From contig CAUYUJ010003055.1 in the NCBI GenBank assembly GCA_963575745.1, positions 1 through 64,000 of the forward strand: a DNA stretch of 64,000 nt, written 5' to 3'. Position 1 is the stretch's first letter. Each line of letters opens with the position of its first letter. Positions 1 to 11,445 of the stretch are shown here, piece by piece. This DNA comes from Prorocentrum cordatum. Lineage: Eukaryota > Sar > Dinophyceae > Prorocentrales > Prorocentraceae. A program made the translations under genes and the position numbers. The notes below the pieces were generated by a model, which did not search any database, was not told the DNA's origin, and saw only the letters and a program-made list of their open reading frames with translations.

Positions 1-484
1 CGTCGTTTTCTGGTGGCATGAGATGCGACAAAAAGTAATGTGTGAGGAAGTCCCATGCGAAATCGCCACTGTCTGGCGGCCTCAAAAGGGACCGGTATAT
101 TTTTTGAGGAAGTCCCACGCGGAATCGCCACTTTCCGGTGGCATGGCAGCATTTCCGGTCGCCCTGGAAGGCGACCGGAAATTTTTTTTGAGGAAGTCCC
201 AGGCAGAATCCCACTTTCCGGTCGGAGCCCCATTTGGCCTTTATAATATTAAAAGGGATGATGGAGGCACCGGAAACTCCGGAATTGGCAACAAATCCAA
301 CATTGTCCCGGGGCCCCGCTGCCTAACGGGAGGCAAACCACGTCTACCTCGGCCCCTGCGGTCTCCACTTTTTAATCCAGGGGGTTGTCCACCGCCAGCA
401 GGCCGAAGCACGTCTGAGGTGTTGTTGTTTTTTTCGCATGCTCCACGTGGCCGAACGCATCATTGGTCTACGACTGAAGCACAT

Positions 485-1598
485 TTACCACTTCGTCCGA
501 GATCCGGGCGGGTTGGACCGCAGGCAATCCTCTGCCCTGTCTTTCTGGTTCGTTGACAAATACCACAACTGTTCTGACCTGTGCGTATTGGCCCATCGCA
601 CTGCCGCGCGCAATCTTTCACAAGTGGTCCCTGGGATCCAATCTCAAACGGGGCAAGTTTTCGTCCCAGATCCTTTCACCGGCAAATAGCCCAGCATTTT
701 CAATTGCGTTGAAAATCTTGGGAACACTTTCGGGGTACTCTCCACCAGCTCATGCCGCTGCGATTGAGGGCCTGCAAAGCTTGGCGGCGCAAGCACCTTT
801 CATTAATCGCACACAACAAAATTCACCAGTTCAAGCTCCACTCTCGAACTTGTCTTCTATCACTCCACGTACACGGAGCGGTCCATCACCCATCGCCTTC
901 AGCCTTACACCGATGTTCAGGAAGCCAGAGGCCCAAGCATCCCCCAAACCCGCACCGCCTGGCCCTGAGCCGTGTTGTAGAGACACGGGGCGACGCAGTC
1001 CGCATACAACGCGTCACTGTTGTCAGACTTTCTCCACGCATGTGACCCTAGAGACCTGCGCACTGTGTGTTCGTGTTCATCGGCGGTCCTGTCCAAATAG
1101 TATGTGGTTCCATCCACGTAGGCCCACCTCTCTAGCGTGGTCTGGTGCTTCCGCTTCACGCTCTGACAGTAGGCCACCCGAGCGGCCCGATGCTGGGCAA
1201 CCACAATCGTCTTGTTGCGGCGCCTGAGCCACGCGAGGTCGGCCTCGGCAAGGCGATCTTCCACGAGCGTGTCAGACAGCTCCCTCAGGAACGGGAACTG
1301 CTTCTTCAAACGGCTCACGGTCACTTTCGTCTTGCCTCGGTTGGCCACCGCCCACTTCACGACGTCCCTGTCCTGCTTCTCGGTAGTCTTGCGGGGGGCT
1401 CCTGACCCTGCGTCCCTCTCCGCGCCACTTAGGGTTCTCCTGCAACTTCTTCATGCTGTTCGATATTGCCGTCTCCGAAAATGATGTTTTCCCGTCTGCC
1501 TTCTTCAAGCGTTGGGCTATGCTCGTGCACCCCAGACCATGCTCCATGTGGGCCTTCACTTGCCCAACTTCAAAGGGAGACAACTGATACGAGGCCAT
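485..1598 (-). pseudogene. Tc1/mariner-like DDE transposase, copy A (frameshifted)
   Basis: Same gene as copy G (see 16474-17579), starting at the ATG in a good context (CCACCATGG). The N-terminal helix-turn-helix region (about 1272-1598) and the middle with WAYVDGTTYYLD (about 917-1360) are in different frames, and the C-terminal third is in a further frame. It therefore cannot encode a full protein as written. The breaks are small indels, so a sequencing cause is possible. Confidence 0.8.
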
Positions 1599-1646
1599 GG
1601 TGGACGGCAATGCCTCTTGGAGGCAACAACTCGCAGATGAATAAGC

Positions 1647-1668
1647 CTTGAGCCAAAACGGCTACGGA
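1647..1668 (-). other. Relic dinoflagellate spliced leader, copy A
   Basis: On the minus strand this reads TCCGTAGCCG then TTTTGGCTCAAG. The dinoflagellate spliced leader is DCCGUAGCCAUUUUGGCUCAAG, so 21 of 22 positions agree and only A10 is G. It lies about 48 nt before the transposase ATG. It is not followed by the GT that begins the intron of a genuine SL RNA gene, so it is a genomic relic of a trans-spliced mRNA. Confidence 0.9.
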
Positions 1669-1958
1669 CCCCAAACACATGCTCTCGGCGAGGTCACTCA
1701 TCCTGCGCACATGATCGACCCGCGGATGTAGCCGCGGGCGCATGTAGGGCGTTAAGGACGGTTGTCGTCGCCGTCGCCGCCGAACTCGCCGCGCCGTCGT
1801 CCCGGCCGCAAAGACGACCCGGTATGGGGGGGGGGTATTTTGTTGTGAGCGGCGTTGACTCAGCCAGCACCACACTTCGCCCGGGCTCTGGCCGCCCCCA
1901 GTCAGCGAAAGGGAAAGCGCGCTGAGGCGTAACCAATGTGCCCAGACCCCTGCGGGCC

Positions 1959-2199
1959 CTACTGCGGTCCGCCGCCGGCCTTCTTTGCGGCGTCGGCGTT
2001 GGAAAAGACTCGACCTGGCGTGCAATGCCTGGACCTTCTCCCTCGCAGCAGTGTCCTTGGGCAGCTCTGAGTGGTGAACGCCCGCAGCTTTCGCTGCCCT
2101 CCGCATTGCTTGAACCAGCTTCGCACGATTGTCCGAAGACATCGCTGGAGCCGAAATGACTACGGATGCGAACGTAGAGGACATCGCAAAACGAACCAT
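1959..2199 (-). pseudogene. 79-codon upstream ORF, copy A (broken)
   Basis: Begins MVRFAMSSTFASVV as in the intact copies B, D and G. Extra bases near 1980-2030 shift the frame, so the conserved C-terminal KKVGGGPQ end is lost. Confidence 0.5.
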
Positions 2200-2220
2200 T
2201 TTTTGAACCACCCCCTGGAT

Positions 2221-3473
2221 TAAAAAGTTGAGATCGGAGCTACACCGAAAGAACCGCATCCTGGTATTCGTCCGTCGTTCGGCTTTCGAGCCGCGACTTT
2301 CGATCGGGACTGGATCCTGGGAAGTCGAAGGTCGCTGTTCGACCGGACCTCTATCCTCGACCCTCGAAGTATCTGGGGCCCTCGATCCTCGATCCTCGAG
2401 CCTCGATCGAACCTCGATCATGGATGTTCGATCGGCCAGGCATTCTGGAGCCTGGAGTTTCGATCAAGCCTGGAACATCGGGTCTCGATCGTCGCTCTTC
2501 GATCGGCCATCCAGCGTCGAACTTCGACGGATCGTGGCCGCTCGATCCTGGCTCCTCGATGTCCGAACGGCCCTGGATCCTCGACCCTCGATCTCCGACC
2601 CTCAATCGCTAGGTGGTTGTCGAACTTTGATCGGCCGTGGAACCCAAAGCCTCGTTTCCGATCGATATGGGTTCGCTCTTCCACAGTCGGCCCTGGGTCA
2701 TCGATCGTGTATCCTCGATCATCGATCCTGGATCGTCGATTCTGGACCGTACATCCTGGGTCAACCGCGTCGCCCCAAAATGACCCTGGGATCGAACCTC
2801 CCTCAGGGGGGCCTGCGACCCGACGCGACCTCAAGATGGCCTCAAGATGACTCCAAGACAAACCTGTGAACCGAACGATGCAACGGCCATCCCTGCGGAC
2901 ATCCGCCCAGGCGCAGATAGGACCCGGCGCGCCGAGCTGGTGCAACTGGGATCTGACTTGCACGAGAGCATGCGACACGGAACAATCCAATACTGTGAAT
3001 GATACGAAGGAGAGAGTGGGAAGAGAATAGGTTCCGCGGCGTCTGTGTGGAGCGTTCAAGACCAGAAACTCGAATGTCAAGAAGTCTCAAGCGAATCGTC
3101 CCGTTTTCTGGTGGCATGAGATGCGACAGAAAGTAATGTGTGAGGAAGTCCCACGCGAAATCGCCACTGTCTGGCGGCCTCAAAAGGGACCGGAATATTT
3201 TTTTGAGGAAGTCCCACGCGGAATCGCCACTTTCCGGTGGCATGGCAGAATTACCGGTCGCCCTGGAAGGCGACCGGAAATTTTTTTTGAGGAAGTCCTA
3301 GGCAGAATCCCACTTTCCGGTCGGAGCCCCATTTGGCCTTTATAATATTAAAAGGGATGATGGAGGCACCGGAAACTCCGGAATTGGCAACAAATCCAAC
3401 ATTGTCCCAGGGCCCCGCTGCCTAACGGGAGGCAAACCACGTCTACCTCGGCCCCTGCGGTCTCCACTTTTTA
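2221..3473. repeat. Array spacer with GATC-rich satellite (A-B)
   Basis: About 1.25 kb between transposon copies. The first half (about 2240-2760) is a degenerate satellite of 8-12 bp units around CGATCCTCGA, which produces false ORFs on both strands rich in RSSILDPR-like peptides. The second half (about 3100-3330) holds three imperfect 65-80 bp repeats containing GAGGAAGTCCCACGC and TTTCCGGTGGCATGGC. I see no gene. The same spacer recurs at 5255-6507, 8358-9608, 11446-12694 and 18194-19444, and the window begins inside one (1-374). Confidence 0.8.
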
Positions 3474-3580
3474 ATCCAGGGGGTTGTCCACCGCCAGAAG
3501 GCCGAAGCACGTCTGAGGTGTTGATTTTTTCGCATGCTCCACGTGGCCGAACGCATCATTGGTCTACGACTGAAGCACAT

Positions 3581-4640
3581 TTACCACTTCGTCCGAGATC
3601 CGGGCGGGTTGGACCGCAGGCAATCCTCTGCCCTTTCTTTCTGGTTCGTTGACAAATACCACAACTGTTCTGACCTGTGCGTTTTGGCCCACCGCACTGC
3701 CGCGCGCAATCGTTTCACGAAGTGGCCGCAGTATAGCCCAAGCATTTTCAATTGCGTTGACATCTTGGGACACTTTCGGGTACTCTTCCACCAGCTTCAT
3801 GCCGCTGCGATTGAGGGCCTGCAAAGCCTCTGGCGTGCGCAAGCACCTTTCATAATCGCACACCACAAATTCACAGTTCAAGCTCCACTCATCGAACTTG
3901 TCTTCTATCAGCTCCACGTACACGGAGCGGTCCATCACCTCGCCTTCGTCAAGCACGTGTATGTTTAGGACGCCAGAGGCAAGCATCCCCCAAACCCGCA
4001 CCGGCTGGCCCTGAGCCTTGTTGTAAGACGACGGGGCGACGCAGTCCGCATACAACGCGTCACTGTTGTCAGACTTTCTCCACGCATGTGACCCTAGAGA
4101 CCTGCGCACTGCGTGTTCGTGTTCATCGGCGGTCCTGTCCAAATAGTACGTGGTTCCATCCACGTAGGCCCACCTCTCTAGCGTGGTTGCGGGCATTCCC
4201 GCTCACGCTCGACAGTAGCCACCCGACGGCCCGAGCTGCACCACAATCGTCTTTTTGCGGCGCCTGAGCCACGCGAGGTCGGCCTCGGCAAGGCGATCTT
4301 CCACGAGCGTGTCAGACAGCTTCCTCAGGAACGGGAACTGCTTCTTCAAACGGCTCACGGTCACTTTCGTCTTGCCTCGGTTGGCCACCGCCCACTTCAC
4401 GACGTCCCTGTCCAGCTTCTCGGTAGTCTTGCGGGGGGCTCCTGACCCTGCGTCCCTCTCTCCGCGCCACTTAGGGTTCTCCTGCAACTTCTTCATGCTG
4501 TTCGATATTGCCGTCTCCGAAAATGATGTTTTCCCGTCTGCCTTCTTCAAGCGTTGGGCTATGCTCGTGCACCCCAGACCATGCTCCATGTGGGCCTTCA
4601 CTTGCCCAACTTCAATGGGAGACAACTGATACGAGGCCAT
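3581..4640 (-). pseudogene. Tc1/mariner-like transposase, copy B (deleted and frameshifted)
   Basis: Start ATG at 4640 and stop at 3581. Relative to copy G it has lost about 60 bp near 3726 (between CACGAAGTGG and CCGCAGTATAGCC), removing coding sequence just before the C-terminal block. It is also garbled around 4195-4250. The N-terminal block (4260-4640) and the catalytic block (3780-4190) are otherwise well conserved. Confidence 0.8.
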
Positions 4641-4688
4641 GGTGGACGGCAATGCCCCTTGGAGGCAACAACTCGCAGATGAAGAAGC

Positions 4689-4710
4689 CTTGAGCCAAAA
4701 CGGCTACGGA
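4689..4710 (-). other. Relic dinoflagellate spliced leader, copy B
   Basis: Same 22 bases as in copy A, with the same A10-to-G change, 48 nt upstream of the ATG. Confidence 0.9.
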
Positions 4711-4993
4711 CCCCAAACACATGCTCTCGGCGAGGTCACTCATCCTGCGCACATGATCGACCCGCGGATGTTTCCGCGGGCGCATGTCGGGGGGCGTTAA
4801 GGACGCGATGTCGTCGCCGTCGCCGCCGACGTCGCCGCCGTCGTCGCCGCAGACACCCGGTAGGTTAGGTTTGGTTGTGAGCGGCGTTGACCTCAGCCAG
4901 CACCACACTTCGCCCGGGGCTCTGGCCGCCCCCCAGTCAGCGAAAGGGAAAGCGCGGCTGAGGCGTACCATGTGCCAGACCCCCTGCGGGCTC

Positions 4994-5233
4994 CTACTGC
5001 GGTCCGCCGCCGACCTTCTTTGCTGCGTCGGCGTTGGAAGACTCGACCTGGCGTGCAAGTGCCTGGACCTTCTCCCTCGCAGCAGTGTCCTTGGGCAGCT
5101 CTGAGTGGTGAACGCCCGCAGCTTTCGCTGCCCTCCGCATTGCTTGAACCAGCTTCGCACGATTGTCCGAAGACATCGCTGGAGCCGAAATGACTACGGA
5201 TGCGAACGTTGAGGACATCGCAACACGAACCAT
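4994..5233 (-). CDS. 79-aa upstream ORF of the transposon, copy B
   Basis: Intact 79-codon frame (see copy G for description). Residue differences from copy G are few (for example ARQ for AHQ and V for F near the start). Confidence 0.4.
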   Translation of the reverse strand: MVRVAMSSTFASVVISAPAMSSDNRAKLVQAMRRAAKAAGVHHSELPKDTAAREKVQALARQVESSNADAAKKVGGGPQ

Positions 5234-5254
5234 TTTTTGAACCACCCCCTGGAT

Positions 5255-6507
5255 TAAAAAGTTGAGATCGGAGCTACACCGAAAGAGCCGCATCCTGGTA
5301 TTCGTCCGTCGTTCGGCTTTCGAGCCGCGACTTTCGATCGGGACTGGATCCTGGGAAATCGATGGTCGCTGTTCGACCGGACCTCTATCCTCGACCCTCG
5401 AAGTATCTGGGGCCCTCGATCCTCGAGCCTCGAGCCTCGATCGAACCTCGATCATGGATGTTCGATCGGCCAGGCATTCTGGAGCCTGGAGTTTCGATCA
5501 AGCCTGGAACATCGGTTCTCGATCGTCGCTATTCGATCGGCCATCCAGCGTCGAACTTCGACGCATCGTGGCCGCTCGATCCTGGCTCCTCGATGTCCGA
5601 ACGGCCCTGGATCCTCGACCCTCGATCTCCGACCCTAAATCGCTAGGTGGTTGTCGAACTTTGATCGGCCGTGGAACCCTAAGCCTCGTTTCCGATCGAT
5701 ATGGGTTCGCTCTTCCACAGTCGGTCCTGGGTCATCGATCGTGTATCCTCGATCAGCGATCCCTGGTTCGTCGATTCTGGAACCGTACATCTCTGGCAAA
5801 CCGCGTCGCCCCAAGTCCGATGCGGATGAACCTCCCACAGGGGGGCCTGCGACCCACGCGACCACAAGATGGCCTCAAGATGACTCCAAGACAAACCTGT
5901 GAACGAACGATGGCAACGGCCATCCCTGCGGTCATCCCCAGGCGCAGATAGGTACGCGCGCGCGAGGCTCTGTGCAACTGGAATCTGACTTGCAACGAGA
6001 CACATGCAACAACGAACAATCCAATACTGTTGATGATAAGAGGAGAGAGTGGGAAGAGGAATAGGTCCGCGGCGTCTGTGTGAGCGTACATGAGACCAGA
6101 AACTCGAATGTCAGGAAGTCTCAAGCGAAATCGTCGTTTTCTGGTGGCATGAGATGCGACAAAAAGTAATGTGTGAGGAAGTCCCATGCGAAATCGCCAC
6201 TGTCTGGCGGCCTCAAAAGGGACCGGTATATTTTTTGAGGAAGTCCCACGCGGAATCGCCACTTTCGGTGGCATGGCTAGCATTTCCGTCGCCCTGGAAG
6301 GGCGACCGGAAATTTTTTTTGAGAAAGTCCCAAGCAAGAATCCCACTTCCGGTCGGAGCCCCATTTGGCTTTTTAATATTAAAAGGGAATGAAGGAGGCA
6401 CCGGCAACTCCGGAATTGGCAACAAATCAAACATGTCCCGGGGCCCCCGACTGCCTAACGGGAAGGCAAACCACGCTACCTCGGCCTCCTGCGGTCTCCA
6501 CTTTTTA
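5255..6507. repeat. Array spacer with GATC-rich satellite (B-C)
   Basis: Second copy of the spacer described at 2221-3473. Its right part (5750-6507) has many one- and two-base indels compared with the other copies. No gene seen. Confidence 0.75.
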
Positions 6508-6619
6508 ATATCCAGGGGGGTTGTCACACCGCCAGCAGGCCCGAATCACGTCTGATGGTTGAATCTTTTCGCATGCTCCCACTGGCCGAACGCATCATTG
6601 GTCTACGACATAAGCACAT

Positions 6620-7723
6620 TTACCACTTCGTCCGAGATCCGGGCGGGTTGGACCGCAGGCAATCCTCTGCCCTTTCTTTCTGGTTCGTTGACAAATACCA
6701 CAACTGTTCTGACCTGTGCGTATTGGCCCATCGCACTGCCGCGCGCAATCGTTTCACGAAGTGGTCCCTGGTTACCATCTCAACGGGGCAAGTTTTCGTC
6801 CAGGTGTCCCGCAATATAGCCCAACATTTCAAAATTGCTAGAAATCTTGGGCACTTCGGGTACATCGTTCCACCATCTTCAATGCCGCTGCGATTGAGGG
6901 CCTGAAAAGTACCTGGCGTGCGCATGCACCTTTCATAATCGCACACCACCAATTCACAGTATTCACTGTTCAAGCCCACTCATCGAACGTGTCTTCTATC
7001 AGCTCCACTACACGGAGCGGTCCAGTCACCTCGCCTTCGTCAAGCACGTGCATGTTCAGGACGCCAGAGGCAAGCATCCCCCAAGCCCGCACCGGCTGGC
7101 CCTGAGCCTTGTTGTAAGACGACGGGGTGACGCAGTCCGCATACAACGCGTCACTGTTGTCAGACTTTCTCCACGCATGTGACCCTAGAGACCTGCGCAC
7201 TGCGTGTTCGTGTTCATCGGCGGTCCTGTCCAAATAGTACGTGGGTCCATCCACGTAGGCCCACCTCTCTAGCGTGGTCTGGTGCTTCCGCTTCACGCTC
7301 TGACAGTAGGCCACCCGAGCGGCCCGATGCTGGGCAACCACAATCGTCTTGTTGCGGCGCCTGATCCACGCGAGGTCGGCCTCGGCAAGGCGATCTTCCA
7401 CGAGCGTGTCAGACAGCTTCCTCAGGAACGGGAACTGCTTCTTCAAACGGCTCACGGTCACTTTCGTCTTGCCTCGGTTGGCCGCCCACTCAACGTCGTC
7501 CCCTGCCTGCTTCTCGTCAGTCCTTGCGGGTCTCCTGACCCTGCTCCCTCTCCGCGCCACTAGGTTCCCCTGCAACTTCTTCATGCTGTTTCGATATTGC
7601 CGCTCCGAAATGATGTTTTCCCCGTCCTGCCTTCTTAAGCGTTGCTACTCGTTGCAACCCCAGACCATGCCCAGTGGCCTTCACTTTGCACCATCGTCTA
7701 AGGAGACAACTGATACAGGCCAT
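6620..7723 (-). pseudogene. Tc1/mariner-like transposase, copy C (many indels)
   Basis: Stop at 6620, start ATG at 7723. Indels are dense at 6760-6990 and 7480-7720. The central 7000-7480 stretch with the first catalytic Asp region (WAYVDG) is nearly unchanged. The uneven distribution of damage suggests consensus errors rather than steady decay. Confidence 0.75.
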
Positions 7724-7772
7724 GGTGGACGCAATGCCCTCTTGGAGGGCAACAACTCGCAGATGATGAAGC

Positions 7773-7793
7773 CTTGACCAAAACGGCTACGGA
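7773..7793 (-). other. Relic spliced leader, copy C (one base deleted)
   Basis: 21 of the 22 bases remain: GGC of the leader is GG here (TTTTGGTCAAG on the minus strand). Confidence 0.85.
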
Positions 7794-8357
7794 GACCCCA
7801 AACACATGCTCACGGCGAGGTCACTCATCCCCACATTGATCACCCGCGATGTTTCCGCGGGCGCATGTAGGGGGCGTTAAGGACGCATGTCGGGGGGCGT
7901 TAAGTACGCGTTGTCGTCGCCGTCGCCGCCGACGTCGCCGCCGTCGTCGCCGCAGACACCCGGTAGGTTAGGTTTGGTTGTGAGCGGCGTTGACCTCAGC
8001 CAGCACCACACTTCGCCCGGGGCACTGGCCGCCCCCCAGTCAGCGAAAGGGAAAGCGCGGCTGAGGCGTACCATGTGCCAGACCCCCTGCGGGCTCCTAC
8101 TGCGGTCCGCCGCCGACCTGTTTTGCTGCGTCGGCGTTGGAAGACTCGACCCGCGTGCAAGTGCCCTGGACCTTCTCCTCGCACAGTGTTTGGGCAGCTC
8201 TGAGTTGTGAACGCCCGCAGCTTTTCGCTGCCCTCCGCATTGCTTTGAAAACCAGCTTCGCACGATTGTCCGAAGACATCGCTGGAGCCGAAATGACTAC
8301 GGATGCGAACGTTGAGGACATCGCAAAACGAACCATTTTTTGAACCACCCCCTGGAT

Positions 8358-9608
8358 TAAAAAATTGAGATCGGAGCTACACCGAAAGAACCGCATCCTG
8401 GTATTTCGTCCGTCGTTCGGCTTTTCGAGCCGCGAGCTTTCGATCGGGACGGATCCTGGGAAAATCGATGGTCGCTGTTCGACGGACCTCTACCTCGACC
8501 CTCGAAGTAGCTGGGGCCCTCGATCCCGAGCCCTCGAGCCTCGATCGAACACCTCGATCATGGATGTAAGATCGGCCAGGCATTCTGGGAAGCCGGATTT
8601 CGATCAAGCCGGTACATCGTTCTCGATCGTCCGCTCGTTTCGATCGGCCATCCAGCGTCGAACTTCGACGGATCGTGGCCGCTCGATCCTGGCTCCTCGA
8701 TGTCCGAACGGCCCTGGATCCTCGACCCTCGATCTCCGACCCTCAATCGCTAGGTGGTTGTCGAACTTTGTTCGGCCGTGGAACCCAAAGCCTCGTTTCC
8801 GATCGACATGGGTTCGCTCTTCCACAGTCGGTCCTGGGTCATCGATCGTGTATCCTCGATCATCGATCCTGTATCGTCGATTCTGGACCGTACATCCCGG
8901 GTCAACCGCGTCGCCCAAAATGACCCTGGGACGAAACGCCCACAGTGGGCCTGCGACCCACGCGACCTTCAAGAGGCCTCAAGATGACTCCAAGACAAAC
9001 CTGTGAACCGAACGATGCAACGGCCATCCCTGCGGACATCCGCCCAGGCGCAGATAGGACCGCGCGCGCGAGGCTGTGGCAACTGGAATCTGACTTGCAC
9101 GGAGAGCATGCGACACGGAACAATCCAATACTGTGATGATAAGAGGAGAGAGTGCGAAGAGGAATAGGTCCGAGGCGCCTGTGTGAGCGTACATGAGACC
9201 AGAAACTGGAATGTCAGGAAGTCTCAAGCGAAATCGTCGTTTTCTGGTGGCATGAGATGCGACAAAAAGTAATGTGTGAGGAAGTCCCACGCGAAATCGC
9301 CACTGTCTGGCGGCCTCAAAAGGGACCGGAATATTTTTTTGAGGAATTCCCACGCGGAATCGCCACTTTCCGGTGGCATGGCAGAATTTCCGGTCGCCCT
9401 GGAAGGCGGCCGGAAATTTGTTTGAGGAAGTCCTAGGCAGAATCCCACTTTCCGGTCGGAGCCCCATTTGGCCTTTATAATATTAAAAGGGATGATGGAG
9501 GCACCGGAAACTCCGGAATTGGCAACAAATCCAACATTGTCACGGGGCCCCGCTGCCTAACGGGAGGCAAACCACGTCTACCTCGGCCCCTGCGGTCTCC
9601 ACTTTTTA
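8358..9608. repeat. Array spacer with GATC-rich satellite (C-D)
   Basis: Third full copy of the spacer, with indels clustered in 8400-8650 within the satellite. No gene seen. Confidence 0.75.
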
Positions 9609-9715
9609 ATCCAGGGGGTTGTCCACCGCCAGCAGGCCGAAGCACGTCTGATGTGTTGATTTTTTCGCACGCTCCACGTGGCCGAACGCATCATTGGTCT
9701 ACGACTGAAGCACAT

Positions 9716-10831
9716 TTACCACTTCGTCCGAGATCCGGGCGGGTTGGACCGCAGGCAATCCTCTGCCCTTTCTTTCTGGTTCGTTGACAAATACCACAAC
9801 TGTTCTGACCTGTGCGTATTGGCCCACCACTGCCGCGCGCAATCGTTTCACGAAGTGGTCCCTGGTTTCCATCTTCAGGGGCAAGTTTTTTCGTCCAGGT
9901 GCTCCGCAATATAGCCCAAGCATTTGCAATTGCGTTGAAATCTTGGACAACATTCGGTACTCTTCCACGCAGCTTCATGCCCGCTGCGATTGAGGGCCTG
10001 CAAACTCTGCGTGCGCAACACCTTTCATAATCGAACCGCACAAATTCACAGTTCAAGCTCCACTCATCGAACTTGTCTTCTATCAGCTCCACGTACACGG
10101 AGCGGTCCATCACCTCGCCTTCGTCAAGCACGTGCATGTTCAGGACGCCAGAGGCAAGCATCCCCCCAAACCCGCACCGGCTGGCCCTGAGCCTTGTTGT
10201 AAGACGACGGGGCGACGCAGTCCGCATACAACGCGTCACTGTTGTCAGACTTTCTCCACGCATGTGACCCTAGAGACCTGCGCACTGTGTGTTCGTGTTC
10301 ATCGGCGGTCCTGTCCACATAGTACGTGGTTCCATCCACGTAGGCCCACCTCTCTAGCGTGGTCTGGTGCTTCCGCTTCACGCTCTGACAGTAGGCCACC
10401 CGAGCGGCCCGATGCTGGGCAACCACAATCGTCTTGTTGCGGCGCCTGAGCCACGCGAGGTCGGCCTCGGCATGGCGATCTTCCACGAGCGTGTCAGACA
10501 GCTTCCTCAGGAACGGGAACTGCTTCTTCAAACGGCTCACGGTCACTTTCGTCTTGCCTCGGTTGGCCGCCGCCCACCTTCTCGACGTCCCTGTCCTGCT
10601 TCTCGGTAGGCTTGCGGGGGGGCTCCAGACCCTGCGTCCCTCTCTGTCTCCGCGCCAACTTACAGGTTCTCCTGCAACTCTTCATGCAGTTCGATAGTGC
10701 CGTCTCTCCGAAAATGATGTTTTCCCGTCTGCCTTCTTCAAGCGTTGGGCTATGCTCGTGCACCCCAGACCATGCTCCATGTGGGCCTTCACTTGCCCAA
10801 CTTCAAAGGGAGACAACTGATACGAGGCCAT
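9716..10831 (-). pseudogene. Tc1/mariner-like transposase, copy D (frameshifted)
   Basis: Start at 10831, stop at 9716. Frame breaks lie at 9830-10040 and 10570-10700. The 10124-10546 part, which includes the first catalytic Asp region, reads cleanly. Confidence 0.75.
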
Positions 10832-10879
10832 GGTGTACGGCAATGCCTCTTGGAGGCAACAACTCGCAGATGAAGAAGC

Positions 10880-10901
10880 CTTGAGCCAAAACGGCTACGG
10901 A
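10880..10901 (-). other. Relic dinoflagellate spliced leader, copy D
   Basis: Same 22 bases and same A10-to-G change as copies A and B. Confidence 0.9.
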
Positions 10902-11184
10902 CCCCAAACACATGCTCTCGGCGAGGTCACTCATCCTGCGCACATGATCGACCCGCGGATGTTTCCGCGGGCGCATGTAGGGGGGCGTTAAGGACGCGTT
11001 GTCGTCGCCGTCGCCGCCGACGTCGCCGCCGTCGTCGCCGCAGACACCCGGTAGGTTCGGTTTGGTTGTGAGCGGCGTTGACCTCGGCCAGCACCACACT
11101 TCGCCCGGGGCACTGGCCGCCCCCCAGTCAGCGAAAGGGAAAGCGCGGCCGAGGCGTACCATGTGCCAGACCCCCTGCGGGCTC

Positions 11185-11424
11185 CTACTGCGGTCCGCCG
11201 CCGACCTTCTTTGCTGCGTCGGCGTTGGAAGACTCGACCTGGTGTGCAAGTGCCAGGACCTTCTCCCTCGCAGCAGTGTCCTTGGGCAGCTCTGAGTGGT
11301 GAACGCCCGCAGCTTTCGCTGCCCTCCGTATTGCTTGAACCAGCTTCGCACGATTGTCCGAAGACATCGCTGGAGCCGAAATGACTACAGATGCGAACGT
11401 TGAGGACATCGCAAAACGAACCAT
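11185..11424 (-). CDS. 79-aa upstream ORF of the transposon, copy D
   Basis: Intact 79-codon frame, with Leu for Gln in KVLALAHQ and Ile for Met in VQAIRRAAK compared with copy G. Confidence 0.4.
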   Translation of the reverse strand: MVRFAMSSTFASVVISAPAMSSDNRAKLVQAIRRAAKAAGVHHSELPKDTAAREKVLALAHQVESSNADAAKKVGGGPQ

Positions 11425-11445
11425 TTTTTGAACCACCCCCTGGAT

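Larger units (their letters stand above)
375..2220 (-). mobile_element. Tc1/mariner-like element, copy A
   Basis: The element is bounded by inverted repeats ATCCAGGGGGTTGTCCA on the left and, on the reverse strand, ATCCAGGGGGTGGTTCA on the right. Each end is preceded by TA (373-374 and 2221-2222), the usual Tc1/mariner target duplication. Inside, on the minus strand, are a 79-codon ORF, a spliced-leader relic and the transposase. The length of about 1.85 kb is normal for this superfamily. The TA on both sides is what makes me place the ends here rather than around the spacer. Confidence 0.8.
3474..5254 (-). mobile_element. Tc1/mariner-like element, copy B
   Basis: Terminal repeats and flanking TA as in copy A (TA at 3472-3473 and 5255-5256). 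The 79-codon ORF is intact; the transposase is broken. Confidence 0.8.
6508..8357 (-). mobile_element. Tc1/mariner-like element, copy C (degenerate)
   Basis: The left end is altered (TTTTTAATATCCAGG, an extra AT) and the right end is normal with TA at 8358-8359. It also carries a duplicated stretch of the GCATGTNGGGGGCGTTAAG motif near 7863-7908. This is the most damaged copy. Confidence 0.75.
9609..11445 (-). mobile_element. Tc1/mariner-like element, copy D
   Basis: Both terminal repeats and both TA dinucleotides (9607-9608 and 11446-11447) are present. Confidence 0.8.

Noticed and set aside
2228-2869. 213-codon frame in the array spacer, repeated at 5262, 8365, 11453 and 18201
   Set aside because: A reading of the CGATCCTCGA satellite; frames are open on both strands and in several phases.
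2209-3487. Reading the spacer as the mobile element, since it is also bounded by inverted repeats
   Set aside because: The TA dinucleotides and the direction of the Tc1/mariner-type ends place the element on the transposase side; the spacer is merely what lies between two copies.
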